A stretch of 64,000 nt of DNA from Hahella sp. HNIBRBA332 (GTDB taxonomy: Bacteria > Pseudomonadota > Gammaproteobacteria > Pseudomonadales > Oleiphilaceae): NCBI RefSeq assembly GCF_030719035.1, contig NZ_CP132203.1, positions 1,612,001 through 1,676,000 on the forward strand, in the 5' to 3' direction. Shown here one piece after another: positions 8,552 through 16,170 of the stretch (position 1 is its first letter; the number at the start of each line of letters is the position of its first letter). Under the pieces are notes generated by a model. It saw only the letters and a list, made by a program, of their open reading frames with translations, had not been told where the DNA came from and searched no databases. Made by a program: the position numbers and the translations under genes.

Positions 8552-8986
8552 ATGAGTATGCGTAAAGTATATGTGTTTGGTATCGATGAAAAAGTGGATG
8601 ATACCGACAGATTAATGAACGAGCTGTTTGAAGAAATAGCCAGGGAAATTATACGGAGCGGAGGCGTTGTCGTTGACAGGCAGCTTTTTCCATTGGTGCC
8701 TGATTGGTTTATGTGGGTAAAAACTCTAACTTCGGAAGTGATTATTTGTGGGGCTATATACCGCCTTTCCCCTGGACGGTGGGGGATAGATATTCGAAAC
8801 TTACCTAAAGAGCTTAAGCAAGGGCAGTCTACACATGGCTGGTTGGAGCCAGGGAATATGAGTCGGGAAATCAGTCCGGAAGTATATGAGTATCTGTCGC
8901 CAATAATTGAATCTGTTGTCAAGCGATACGCTAAGTATTGTTTCTGGGTAGACAACAACGAAGATTTTAAGCGTTTTGTGAATTAA
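8552..8986 (+). CDS. Hypothetical protein
   Basis: This 144-residue protein starts at ATG 8552 (MSMRKVYVFG); the frame is open further upstream, but those codons read like untranslated sequence. It begins with a short strand and an acidic helix (DTDRLMNELFEEIAREII), has a tryptophan-rich middle (DWFMWVKT, GRWGIDIRNLP), and ends with a helix SPIIESVVKRYAKYCFWV. No family was recognised. It is AT-rich and shares orientation with the neighbouring small genes, which fits the immunity array. Confidence 0.5.
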   Translation: MSMRKVYVFGIDEKVDDTDRLMNELFEEIAREIIRSGGVVVDRQLFPLVPDWFMWVKTLTSEVIICGAIYRLSPGRWGIDIRNLPKELKQGQSTHGWLEPGNMSREISPEVYEYLSPIIESVVKRYAKYCFWVDNNEDFKRFVN

Positions 8987-9196
8987 CCTATATAAATAAC
9001 TCTCCAAAATATGAGCAATGTGATTGGTCTCAGGGGGCTATATGCTCGCAGTAGTAGGAGCAACCAGAATGAAGCGAGCAATTCGCTTAATTTGGAGAAC
9101 TATTCCCTGGGCAGATGGTTTAAGGCTGGACATGGCGCATTCGATTCGGCGTAAGAAATATACTGAAATCTGTTCTCTTTGAATCATAGGGTGCAA

Positions 9197-9508
9197 ATGA
9201 AAAATCTTATTCTTCTATTAATTTCTCTGGCTGTTTGTGGTTGTGCTACAGATGCGGCGCATTTTACTTCAAAATATGAACGGTGTAATGATCCAGCTTT
9301 TACGAGTTGCTTAGGAGTTGATACTGTTAGGTGTGATGCAGAATTTTCAGAAGCAGAGGCATTGTGTAAGAATAAGCTGGCGGAAAGCCCTTTGGTATCA
9401 AATATGGATAACTATATGAAGATGGGCTTTTTGGCTGGCTGCATGGTGAAAAGTATTTCGTTATCTATTAATAAAAGTGCACAAGAAGCTATGCAGTGCG
9501 CAAAATGA
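9197..9508 (+). CDS. Small lipoprotein
   Basis: This 103-residue protein has a classic short signal (MKNLILLLISLAV) followed by a CGC lipobox-like segment at residues 14-16; cleavage before the second Cys (VCG-C) is plausible. The mature part contains six more cysteines, suggesting disulfides and a periplasmic location. ATG at 9197 is preferred over an upstream in-frame TTG because it begins the signal peptide. Function is unknown; periplasmic lipoproteins can act as immunity factors. The 210 bp upstream hold only a weak 47-codon frame that is probably not a gene. Confidence 0.55.
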   Translation: MKNLILLLISLAVCGCATDAAHFTSKYERCNDPAFTSCLGVDTVRCDAEFSEAEALCKNKLAESPLVSNMDNYMKMGFLAGCMVKSISLSINKSAQEAMQCAK

Positions 9509-9632
9509 TTCATGGCGCAGTGATAGAATTTATTATGCTGCGGATATTGCCATTATTGTGGTATTGATTTTGTAAATATAACGATTTCTTTTTAATAAGG
9601 AATGGATGGTTCGAAGAATGCCCTGTATGGAC

Positions 9633-9656
9633 GTGCATGTGCATGTGCATGTGTAT
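9633..9656 (+). repeat. Short hexanucleotide tandem repeat
   Basis: Four tandem copies of GTGCAT (the last copy is GTGTAT) occur in an open frame in which they would encode repeating Val-His. The frame runs on to a stop at 9747-9749 but has no convincing start or ribosome site, so it may be the remnant of a coding end. Such repeats are prone to slippage. Confidence 0.6.
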
Positions 9657-9766
9657 GGTGTTGTGTCGACCATGTTGGTGATGAATAAGGGGGGAGGAAT
9701 TTATCGAGATTGCCCCCATGGTTTTCAGAAATATATTAAATTATGTTGAAGGGGGCTAAAAGACTA

Positions 9767-9867
9767 ATGCCGAAAAGATGGGTATGGGACCCAAAAGAAA
9801 ATCCTAAGATTGTTGAATTGATAGATAGCAATGAAGAGTCTGTAAATTGGTGTGATGCTCTAGATCG
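9767..9867 (+). pseudogene. 5' fragment of an interrupted immunity-like gene
   Basis: This is the beginning of a gene split by two insertion sequences. It starts MPKRWVWDPKENP (an in-frame ATG at 9743 is an alternative start) and reads to the IS256-family insertion after 9867. Removing that element and one copy of its 8-bp duplication continues the frame through 11190-11235 (reading KNCSIGITLAVCAS). Removing the IS3-family element and one copy of tct then continues into 14331-14711. The rebuilt protein is about 175 residues, helical, with an FPDDEYAIKVLEAWI segment. It is vaguely like alpha-helical immunity proteins of the Imm5 kind, but that assignment is weak. Confidence 0.7.
9860..9867. 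repeat. Target-site duplication of the IS256-family element, left copy
   Basis: CTAGATCG directly precedes the left terminal inverted repeat and is repeated exactly at 11182-11189 just after the right one. Eight bases is the usual duplication length for IS256-family insertions, so this marks a clean, fairly recent insertion. Confidence 0.92.
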
Positions 9868-11181
9868 GACCCTGTAAATAATTCTGTGTATCTGCCTGGT
9901 TATTAAAGATACTCCGTTAAGCGATCTTCGAACTCGATCATAAATCGGTTCAGCGCTGACTTCCAATTCCTGATCGGCATCGTCCATTTCTTCGACGCAT
10001 CCATGATCGCCAGATACACCACCTTTCTCGCGGAATCATCCGTGGGGAACAGCTTCCGTTTCTTGATCACTTTCCTAATGACGCTGTTAAGGGACTCAAT
10101 GGCATTGGTCGTGTAGATGGCCCTGCGAATGTCTTCCGGGTAGCGGAACAGAGTGTTGAGATTCTCCCAGTGAAGCCGCCAGGATCGGCTGATCTGGGGA
10201 TATTTCTCATCCCATCGTTCGGCAAATTTGTCCAGCTCTGAGAGGGCTTCCTCTTCGGTGGCCGATTGGTAGATCCGCTTCAGATCTGTTGTGACCGGCT
10301 TATAGTCTTTCCATGGCACATACTTCACCGCATTGCGCACCATGTGCACGATACAGAGCTGTATCCGGGTTTGGGGATACACGGTATTGATCGCTTCGGG
10401 GAAACCCTTCAGACCATCCACACAGGCGATCAGAATGTCCTTCACGCCCCGGTTCTGTAACTCGGTCAGCACATTAAGCCAGAACTTCGCCCCTTCGGTT
10501 TCAGAGATCCACATCCCTAACAGTTCTTTGTGACCTTCCAGATTCACTCCCAAGGCAAGATAGATCGCCTTGTTGATCACCTGCTTATCCTGGCGGATCT
10601 TCACCACAATACAGTCCAGGTATACGATGGGATAAACCGCATCCAGAGGACGAGACTGCCATTCCACCACCCGCTCAATCACGGCATCCGTGACTTTGGA
10701 GATTAAGGTGGGAGAGACATCCGCGCCATACATTTCCTTAAAGGTGGCCACGATCTCTCGGGTGCTCATGCCTTTGGCGTAGAGGCTGAGAATCTTGTCG
10801 TCCATGGTGGTGAAGCGGGTCTGCTGCTTCTTGACCAGTAGAGGCTCAAAGCTGCCCTGACGATCTCTGGGAGTATTAACTTCAAACTGACCGTCCTCGG
10901 TACGGAGGGTCTTGCTGGAATAGCCGTTACGGCTATTGTCTGAATTTGAAGATTGATGTTTCTCGTATCCCAGATGCACATCCAGCTCTGCATTGAGCGC
11001 GGCTTCCACGGTCGCCTTGGTGAGCATCTGACGGAACTCGTTGAGATCCTTTTCTGTTTTCAGAGATTTGGCTGCCTCACGGGCAAATGCTTCTAATTCT
11101 TTCTGGTTCATTGTCTACCTATCCTTAACCCCGCTATAGGGTACTAGTGATAGGCAGATACACAAATTAAATTACAGTCTC
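9868..11181 (-). mobile_element. IS256-family insertion sequence, complete
   Basis: The element is 1314 bp. Its ends are imperfect inverted repeats of 30 bp (9868-9897 and 11152-11181; 24 of 30 positions match, with the inner GTGTATCTGCCT identical). A perfect 8-bp target duplication flanks it. It carries a single intact mutator-type transposase gene on the minus strand. It sits inside the 5' part of an immunity-like gene. Confidence 0.93.
9903..11111 (-). CDS. IS256-family (mutator-type) transposase
   Basis: This 402-residue transposase appears intact. The catalytic triad is visible as D166 in VYLDCIVVKIR, D232 in ACVDGLKGF and E339 in TTNAIESLN; the YTTNAIES segment is diagnostic of the family. 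It also has QLCIVHMVRN near residue 255. The N-terminal region with ALNAELDVHLGYE is the usual DNA-binding part. Length matches the family norm of about 400 residues, so the element is probably still active. Confidence 0.95.
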   Translation of the reverse strand: MNQKELEAFAREAAKSLKTEKDLNEFRQMLTKATVEAALNAELDVHLGYEKHQSSNSDNSRNGYSSKTLRTEDGQFEVNTPRDRQGSFEPLLVKKQQTRFTTMDDKILSLYAKGMSTREIVATFKEMYGADVSPTLISKVTDAVIERVVEWQSRPLDAVYPIVYLDCIVVKIRQDKQVINKAIYLALGVNLEGHKELLGMWISETEGAKFWLNVLTELQNRGVKDILIACVDGLKGFPEAINTVYPQTRIQLCIVHMVRNAVKYVPWKDYKPVTTDLKRIYQSATEEEALSELDKFAERWDEKYPQISRSWRLHWENLNTLFRYPEDIRRAIYTTNAIESLNSVIRKVIKKRKLFPTDDSARKVVYLAIMDASKKWTMPIRNWKSALNRFMIEFEDRLTEYL

Positions 11182-11189
11182 CTAGATCG
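11182..11189. repeat. Target-site duplication of the IS256-family element, right copy
   Basis: This is the exact repeat of CTAGATCG at 9860-9867. Bases 11190-11235 after it are a 46-bp remnant of the interrupted gene, in frame, before the next element starts. Confidence 0.92.
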
Positions 11190-11298
11190 CGCAAAAAATT
11201 GCTCGATAGGTATTACTCTTGCTGTCTGTGCTTCTTGATCCTACCCACCAATGATAGACACCCTGTTAAGCGAGTACACTACGCTACAGAGGTGAACT

Positions 11299-11598
11299 AT
11301 GACCAAACAGAAAACATCAAACTCCAAATCTCGCCAACGTTATTCCGACGAGTACAAGGCGGAAGCCCTGGCGTTAGCTCAACGTATCGGCGTGAGCGCC
11401 GCCGCAAGGCAATTGGGTCTGCACGAGTCACAACTTTACAATTGGCGCAGTAAAGCCCGACTGGCGCAGGATCGTGGCGAAACGGAACAGCAACTGGCCC
11501 AGGAAAACGCCCGCCTGAAGCGTCAGTTGGCTGAACAGGCGGAAGAGCTTGCCGTGTTAAAAAAAGCGGCGGCGTACTTCGCCAAAAGTGTGAAGTGA
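11299..11598 (+). CDS. IS3-family OrfA
   Basis: This 99-residue protein has an N-terminal helix-turn-helix (about 15-52, GVSAAARQLGLHESQLYNWR) and a leucine-zipper-like helix (about 63-92), the standard OrfA layout. A run of seven A followed by G (11559-11566) within codons for LKKA provides an A-AAA-AAG slippery site. The orfB frame is open from there in the -1 register, so programmed frameshifting could produce an OrfAB fusion transposase. The stop overlaps the GTG of orfB. Confidence 0.9.
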   Translation: MTKQKTSNSKSRQRYSDEYKAEALALAQRIGVSAAARQLGLHESQLYNWRSKARLAQDRGETEQQLAQENARLKRQLAEQAEELAVLKKAAAYFAKSVK

Positions 11599-12003
11599 GG
11601 TACGCCTTTATGCACTCTCACACGAGCCTTTTCCGCGTCACTTGCATGGCGAGAGCGCTTCAGGTCTCAAGAAGCGGCTACTACGTTTGGCTCCATCGAC
11701 AGAAAGCCCCTTCTCTGCGACGACAGCGTCAGCAATCCCTGGACATCCAGGTTGGGGCCGCTTTTGATAAAGCTAAAAAGCGTAATGGGGCGCCTCGGCT
11801 GACCAAAGACTTGGCGCAACAGGGAGTCCATGCTAACCGTAAAACGGTGGCCAGAAGCATGCAACGCTTGGGCTTGAGAGCGAAAGCCGCCAGAAAGTTT
11901 AAGGCCACCACTCACTCCAGGCATAGCCTGCCTGTGGCGGAAAACCTTCTTCAGCAGGACTTTAATGCAACGGAGATAAATCAAAAATGGGCGGGTGACA
12001 TCA
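11595..12003 (+). CDS. IS3-family OrfB transposase, first exon
   Basis: This is the N-terminal 136 codons plus one base of the DDE transposase. It has the HTH_21-like segment (RNGAPRLTKDLAQQG, about 63-77) and the motif WAGD-I, whose D135 is the first catalytic acid. The GTG start overlaps the OrfA stop. The exon ends exactly before GTGTG, the 5' signal of a group II intron. Reading on without splicing gives about 22 foreign residues and a stop at 12071. Joined to 13835-14292 it gives a 288-residue transposase of normal length. Confidence 0.88.
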
Positions 12004-12514
12004 GTGTGCCGCAGCAAGCTGCGGGAGAGATGAGGGATTGTGACCCCTCGTCATCGGCATACAGGTGCTGATGACAAACCACCTTATGCGGCGATGGCCA
12101 AAAGCCGTGGTCGTGAGCGATAAGGAAAAGGCGCCAATAAGGCGTCAGGTGTGAAACAGGAAGACGAACAACCGTGAACCGCCGTTCAATTGTCGAAACC
12201 ACTCAGATGATACCAAAACCGGGGAGTGATGTTGCTCCGGGATCAGTGCGGACAGTGCCTGTTGATGGGCCGCATGGTATCCGGCAGAGAGGCGGCGTGA
12301 TCCTGTTTTGGGCTCTCTCATGGAACTGCGGGAACCTTCGATGGCAATGCCAAGGGAAAAGCACAAGCTCACAAGGCGAGGCCGATAGTACCGATGTGTC
12401 ATCAAGGGGCGGAGCCGCTCGTAGTAGCATTGAAGGGGCTGTAATGGCCGTGGAGCGAAGGGGCGGCGTCATTCAGCCGAGCTTGTTGGTCAACTGCGCG
12501 AGCAGGATGAACTG

Positions 12515-13771
12515 ATGAGTAAGGCAAAGCCATTTGTGATTGAGAAGTCTCTAGTTTGGGAGGCGTTCAAAGATGTTAGAGCGAACCGAGGAGTAGCGGG
12601 AGTCGATGGACAGTCGCTGCAGCAGTTTGAGCAGCGTTTGGGGCCGAACCTTTATCGGATCTGGAATCGCCTGTCGTCGGGGAGCTATTTTCCTCCGGCG
12701 GTCAGGGGTGTCGCGATCCCAAAGAAGAGCGGCGGCGAGCGTGTTCTGGGTATCCCGACGGTATCGGATCGTATCGCGCAGACAGTGGCGAAGAAGATTT
12801 TTGAACCCCTGGTAGAGCCGATCTTCCATGAAAACTCCTACGGCTATAGGCCCAATCGTTCAGCGCATGATGCGCTGACGACGGTGCGGCGGCGATGCTG
12901 GGAGTATGATTGGGTGATTGAGTTTGATATCAAAGGGTTGTTCGATAATATCGACCATGACCTGCTGATGCGTGCGGTGAGACGCCACTGTCAGATACCT
13001 TGGGTGGCGCTCTACATTGAGCGCTGGTTAAAAGCGCCGATGGTAGGTCCAGATGGGCAAGAACAGCAACGCGATCGGGGTACCCCTCAAGGGGGTGTGA
13101 TCAGTCCGGTGCTAGCCAACCTGTTTCTGCACTACGCACTGGATCGTTGGATCAAAGAGCGCTGTCGAAGCGTGCGATTGTGTCGCTATGCGGATGATGG
13201 TGTGATCCACTGCAAAAGCCAGCGTCAAGCTGAATGGGTGCTTGCCCAAGTCAGTCGGCGATTGGTTGACTGTGGCTTGCAGATCCATCCGGGGAAAACG
13301 CGCATTGTGTATTGTAAGGATGTCAATCGTACGACCAATCACGAGAGCATTGAGTTCAGCTTTCTGGGTTACAGTTTTCGTCCTCGAAAAGCAGTGGACA
13401 AATACGGGCGCGTTTACGTCAACTTCTTACCGGCAGTCAGTCCAGCAGCCTTGAAAGACATGCGGCGGAAAATCCGTAGTTGGCGCTTGCAGTTAAAGAA
13501 CGACAAGTCGCTGATGGATTTATCACGTATGTTTAACCCTGTACTGAGAGGGTGGTGGCAATACTATGGACGGTTCTATCGTTCAAAGCTGGAGGCTGTT
13601 GGTAAGGGCTTCGATGGATATCTGGTTCGGTGGCTAATGCGCAAGTTCAAATCCTTCGCAAGGCGCAAAACCAGAGCATGGCGATACCTTGATACACTGA
13701 AACAACGTTACCCGCATGCCTTCGTGCACTGGAGTAACCAAGCAAAAGGCCGAATGATGGGAGCCGTATGA
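12515..13771 (+). CDS. ltrA: Group II intron reverse transcriptase/maturase
   Basis: This is a complete 418-residue intron-encoded protein. RT motifs are in order: FDIKGLFDNIDH (about 138-149), RGTPQGGVISPVLAN (about 190-204), the active-site RYADD (about 225-229) and FLGYSF (about 284-289). The maturase X domain follows, with GWWQYYGRFY (about 350-359). No HNH endonuclease domain is visible after the X domain. The stop codon lies inside ribozyme domain V, so the last codons (GAV) are read from its GAGCCGTATGA start. The maturase would assist splicing out of the transposase transcript and reverse-splicing into new sites. Confidence 0.95.
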   Translation: MSKAKPFVIEKSLVWEAFKDVRANRGVAGVDGQSLQQFEQRLGPNLYRIWNRLSSGSYFPPAVRGVAIPKKSGGERVLGIPTVSDRIAQTVAKKIFEPLVEPIFHENSYGYRPNRSAHDALTTVRRRCWEYDWVIEFDIKGLFDNIDHDLLMRAVRRHCQIPWVALYIERWLKAPMVGPDGQEQQRDRGTPQGGVISPVLANLFLHYALDRWIKERCRSVRLCRYADDGVIHCKSQRQAEWVLAQVSRRLVDCGLQIHPGKTRIVYCKDVNRTTNHESIEFSFLGYSFRPRKAVDKYGRVYVNFLPAVSPAALKDMRRKIRSWRLQLKNDKSLMDLSRMFNPVLRGWWQYYGRFYRSKLEAVGKGFDGYLVRWLMRKFKSFARRKTRAWRYLDTLKQRYPHAFVHWSNQAKGRMMGAV

Positions 13772-13794
13772 CGCGAGAGTGTCATGTACGGTTC
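13761..13794 (+). ncRNA. Group II intron domain V (with domain VI just downstream)
   Basis: These 34 nt form the conserved catalytic hairpin. GAGCCGT pairs with ACGGTTC, ATGAC pairs with GTCAT above a bulge, and the catalytic AGC triad is at 13762-13764. Domain VI follows at about 13797-13831; its stem CTGGCGG/CCGCCGG has a bulged A in CCTACTC, the expected branch point. It overlaps the end of the maturase gene. Confidence 0.88.
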
Positions 13795-13834
13795 TGCGAG
13801 GGGCTGGCGGTGAGAGTCCGCCGGCCTACTCACC

Positions 13835-14292
13835 CCTATTTGTGGACGGAAGAAGGTTGGCTGTATCTAGCCGTCGTGCTGGACCTGTTCAGCCGTAAAG
13901 TCATAGGCTGGGCGATGAGCAAGCGAATGAAATCGGAGCTGGTCTGCGACGCCTTGCGCATGGCGTTGTGGCGTCGACGTCAGCCCAAAGGGGTGATCGT
14001 CCATTCAGATCGAGGTTCCCAATATTGCTCAGAAGCCTATCAGACGTTGATTCAGGCGCATGGGCTTCGTTGCAGCATGAGCGGCAAAGGTAATTGCTAT
14101 GACAATGCCTGTGTGGAAAGCTTCTTTCACTCCCTGAAAGTGGAAGCGATTCACGGAGAGCGGTACGCAACCCGACAAGAAATGCGTGAAGCCGTGTTTG
14201 AGTATATCGAAGTGGATTACAATCGGACCCGCCTTCATAGCGCAAATGGGTATCTCAGCCCAGAGAGTTATGAAGCATCGAAAGTCGCTTAA
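13835..14292 (+). CDS. IS3-family OrfB transposase, second exon
   Basis: This exon supplies the C-terminal 151 residues of the transposase. The rve integrase core is seen in YLAVVLDLFSRKVIGWAM, the second catalytic Asp in HSDRGSQY and the catalytic Glu in NACVESFFHSLK. The first catalytic Asp is in the other exon, so the enzyme works only after intron removal. The frame stays open through domain VI of the intron upstream, which is not coding. The stop is 30 bp inside the right terminal repeat. Confidence 0.9.
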
Positions 14293-14327
14293 TGACGTGT
14301 CTAATCTTTGTGGGCAGGATCAGATCA

Positions 14328-14711
14328 TCTCTCTCAATTGTTAAAAGGGTAATTACGTGTTCGGGTGGGCTGGATAGCTTTCCGGACGACGAATACGCTA
14401 TTAAAGTACTTGAAGCTTGGATTGATGAACCATCGGAGAAGAATTTTTCTTTAGTTTTTAGCCTATTATATGGAGACGAAGATATTGACCAAGGGTCTCA
14501 GAATATTAGTCCATACGTTAAAGGGGCGTTAAGGTGCGCAACTTCTCACCCTGATGGTTGTGGTGAGATTACATGGGCTTTGGAATCTTTCTGCGAGGAT
14601 CTGGTAGGTATTGGGTATGACCCAGCTTGGATACGAGAAGTCGGACTAAGGGGAGTAAAAGCACGCATGAGGCCATTAATTTATCTTGTCCAAAGTCGCA
14701 ATGAAAGTTGA
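14328..14711 (+). pseudogene. 3' fragment of the interrupted immunity-like gene
   Basis: This is the rest of the gene begun at 9767. Codons from 14328 (tct, the right copy of the target duplication) read SLSIVKRVITC and then an acidic helical protein ending LIYLVQSRNES. The frame agrees exactly with that of the 5' fragment across both insertions. The fragment has no own ribosome site and is probably not expressed. It was likely a helical immunity protein. Its end overlaps the start of the next gene by 11 bp. Confidence 0.7.
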
Positions 14712-15045
14712 GTTTGAGTCAAAACCACTAGCTTGGTGGATGAAAAACTTTCATGAGATGTCTCGTGAAATTTGGCTATGGATACCAAGCGAAACTAAAG
14801 CACTTACGCCAGAAACCATCTGCTATATCGTAGATGAGGATATTGATTTAAGTGTTGAAGAGCAGGATCAACGAGATGTACTTCTAGAGGGAAGTGGCTT
14901 GTCTTGTCTCTTTTGTAAAGATCAGTTGGAAGATATCTTGTTAAATCTAGAGGCGCAGAAAAAGGATTACGCTGATAGTGACTTATATTTTGCGCTGAAT
15001 TTTTATTGGAAGCGGGATGCTTTTATTAATCTTGATAACGTATAA
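14701..15045 (+). CDS. DUF7716-like small acidic protein
   Basis: This 114-residue acidic protein has the pattern of a small family I associate with DUF7716: a Trp/Pro strand WLWIPSETKAL (about 23-33), an acidic DEDIDLSVEEQDQRDVL run, then GLSCLFCKDQLEDILLNLE and YFALNFYWKRDAFINLD at the end. The C-terminal AL-YY-x-DAFI arrangement is the most telling feature. ATG at 14701 is chosen over an upstream TTG. Such proteins occur in toxin-immunity arrays. Family assignment is from memory of the motif and only moderate. Confidence 0.55.
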   Translation: MKVEFESKPLAWWMKNFHEMSREIWLWIPSETKALTPETICYIVDEDIDLSVEEQDQRDVLLEGSGLSCLFCKDQLEDILLNLEAQKKDYADSDLYFALNFYWKRDAFINLDNV

Positions 15046-15132
15046 AAAGGTCAGCAGAATTGGCGCATTTTTTATGCTAACCCTAACTTTAAGGGAACGG
15101 TGTATGCTGTATATAAGTAAGTGATTTGAAGT

Positions 15133-15663
15133 ATGGAAGGAGTATTTCAGTACCGATTGTTTTTCTTTTATTTTGATCTTTTTACACTTGATAAAAGTGG
15201 TATGTGGTGTAAGGGGAAATACTACCGATGGGAAGAGGTTAAAGACTTGCGAGAGAGAGATGGAACTGCTGTCTTAACTTTTAGTGATGGTAAGAGCCGC
15301 ATGTTCCAGTATCAGCGTTTTAAGCAAAAAAATAGAAAATTAACTCTGACTTTCTTTGGAAGAAATGAGACTTACGAGCAATTTCAAAGATTTATTTTTG
15401 AAAAAATTAGGGAGAATAACGAACACCCTGATCTCAAGAGGCTTAGGAAGCTGGTTGCGAGTATCAGTGAGAGAATTGAATCCTCCAATTCTGAACGGGA
15501 GCTTTTAGCTTTGCGAAGGGACTTCAAGGTGACTGTATCTCAGTTGGCTTCGCTAGAAAGAAGAGAGTTTTTGAAGAATATGGAAAAGTGCCGGACGTCT
15601 ATTCGTAATGATATTATATTCCTTCTTTTTTTAGCTTCATTGATGATGTTTGGTATTATGTAA
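15133..15663 (+). CDS. Hypothetical protein with C-terminal membrane helix
   Basis: This 176-residue protein has a beta-rich start (FFYFDLFTLDKSGMWCKGKYYRWEEV) that resembles a bacterial PH-like domain. A charged helical middle (about 95-150, many Glu, Arg and Ser) follows, then a hydrophobic C-terminal helix (DIIFLLFLASLMMFGIM) that should anchor it in the inner membrane. No family was recognised. It lies between two immunity-like genes and shares their AT-rich composition. Confidence 0.5.
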   Translation: MEGVFQYRLFFFYFDLFTLDKSGMWCKGKYYRWEEVKDLRERDGTAVLTFSDGKSRMFQYQRFKQKNRKLTLTFFGRNETYEQFQRFIFEKIRENNEHPDLKRLRKLVASISERIESSNSERELLALRRDFKVTVSQLASLERREFLKNMEKCRTSIRNDIIFLLFLASLMMFGIM

Positions 15664-15722
15664 ATTTATTTTACCAATTTATATTATGTTTAAAATATTA
15701 GGAATGCTCTGGAAAATTAAAA

Positions 15723-16118
15723 ATGTTCGAGTATCACGGTTGGGTTACTGTTTGGGAAGGCGCTTGCGAGATTGAAGACGATTTAGCTCTTCGCGAGAAA
15801 AACTGCCGTGAAATTCAGCTATTGGTTGAAAAATATAGAGATAATATGTCAAGGGTTGAACTCTTTTACCAAAATGGTTCGTCCTATGTAAGGTTTGACG
15901 GTGATAGAAACCACTATCAAGCATGGGTGCTCGAATTGTTTATACGCATTGGCGAAATTGCCAAAGGCTCGCATGGGCTTTTATATGTCAGAGATCAAGA
16001 AAGTCCAGATTACGGCAACGAGTTCCAGGTGTGGCGAATGGCGAGAGGCAAGGTTATTAGAGTGAAGGATAACCTCTTGTCTCCGTGTGATCCTACTATT
16101 GAAACGTATGAGGAGTAG
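15723..16118 (+). CDS. Imm7-family immunity protein
   Basis: This 131-residue protein matches the Imm7 family along its whole length. It opens with EYHGWVTVWE (3-12), has a central FYQNGSSYVRFDGDRNHYQAW segment, then GSHGLLYVRDQESPDYGNEF (about 92-111), and closes with LSPCDPTIE near the end. Imm7 proteins are found next to polymorphic or contact-dependent toxins and are thought to neutralise the cognate toxin domain. No toxin is adjacent here, so it is an orphan immunity gene, either protecting against toxins of sister strains or left after toxin loss. SD-like GGAAA lies upstream. Confidence 0.85.
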   Translation: MFEYHGWVTVWEGACEIEDDLALREKNCREIQLLVEKYRDNMSRVELFYQNGSSYVRFDGDRNHYQAWVLELFIRIGEIAKGSHGLLYVRDQESPDYGNEFQVWRMARGKVIRVKDNLLSPCDPTIETYEE

Positions 16119-16170
16119 CCTTTTAACAGGTTGCTGTGCAGGTAGTTGAGGGATATAGAGTGGAGGGCGT

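Larger units (their letters stand above)
12004..13834 (+). mobile_element. Group II intron, inserted in IS3 orfB
   Basis: The intron starts with GTGTG, matching the GUGYG 5' consensus. It encodes a reverse transcriptase/maturase and ends after recognisable domains V and VI. The 5' boundary follows the first base of codon 137 of orfB. The 3' boundary is placed so that the exons join as GAC-ATC-A|CC-TAT and restore a conserved DITYLWT-like reading; a shift of one base is possible, since a boundary at 13833 would give the more usual AC end but break the frame. Bases 12004-12514 contain no protein gene and correspond to ribozyme domains I to III and the start of IV. Confidence 0.88.
11236..14327 (+). 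mobile_element. IS3-family insertion sequence carrying a group II intron
   Basis: The left end TGATCCTACCCAC and the inverted right end TGATCCTGCCCAC (finishing at 14322) form terminal inverted repeats, with 21 of the first 27 positions matching. The right end is followed by an extra GATCA (14323-14327). Counting that as a duplicated terminus leaves matching tct on both sides (11233-11235 and 14328-14330), a 3-bp target duplication as expected for IS3. Without the 1831-nt intron the element would be about 1.26 kb, the normal IS3 size. It encodes orfA and an interrupted orfB. Confidence 0.85.

Noticed and set aside
9011..9154. 47-codon frame reading MSNVIGLRGLYARS before the lipoprotein
   Set aside because: No ribosome site, weak composition and no family; more likely chance or a gene remnant.
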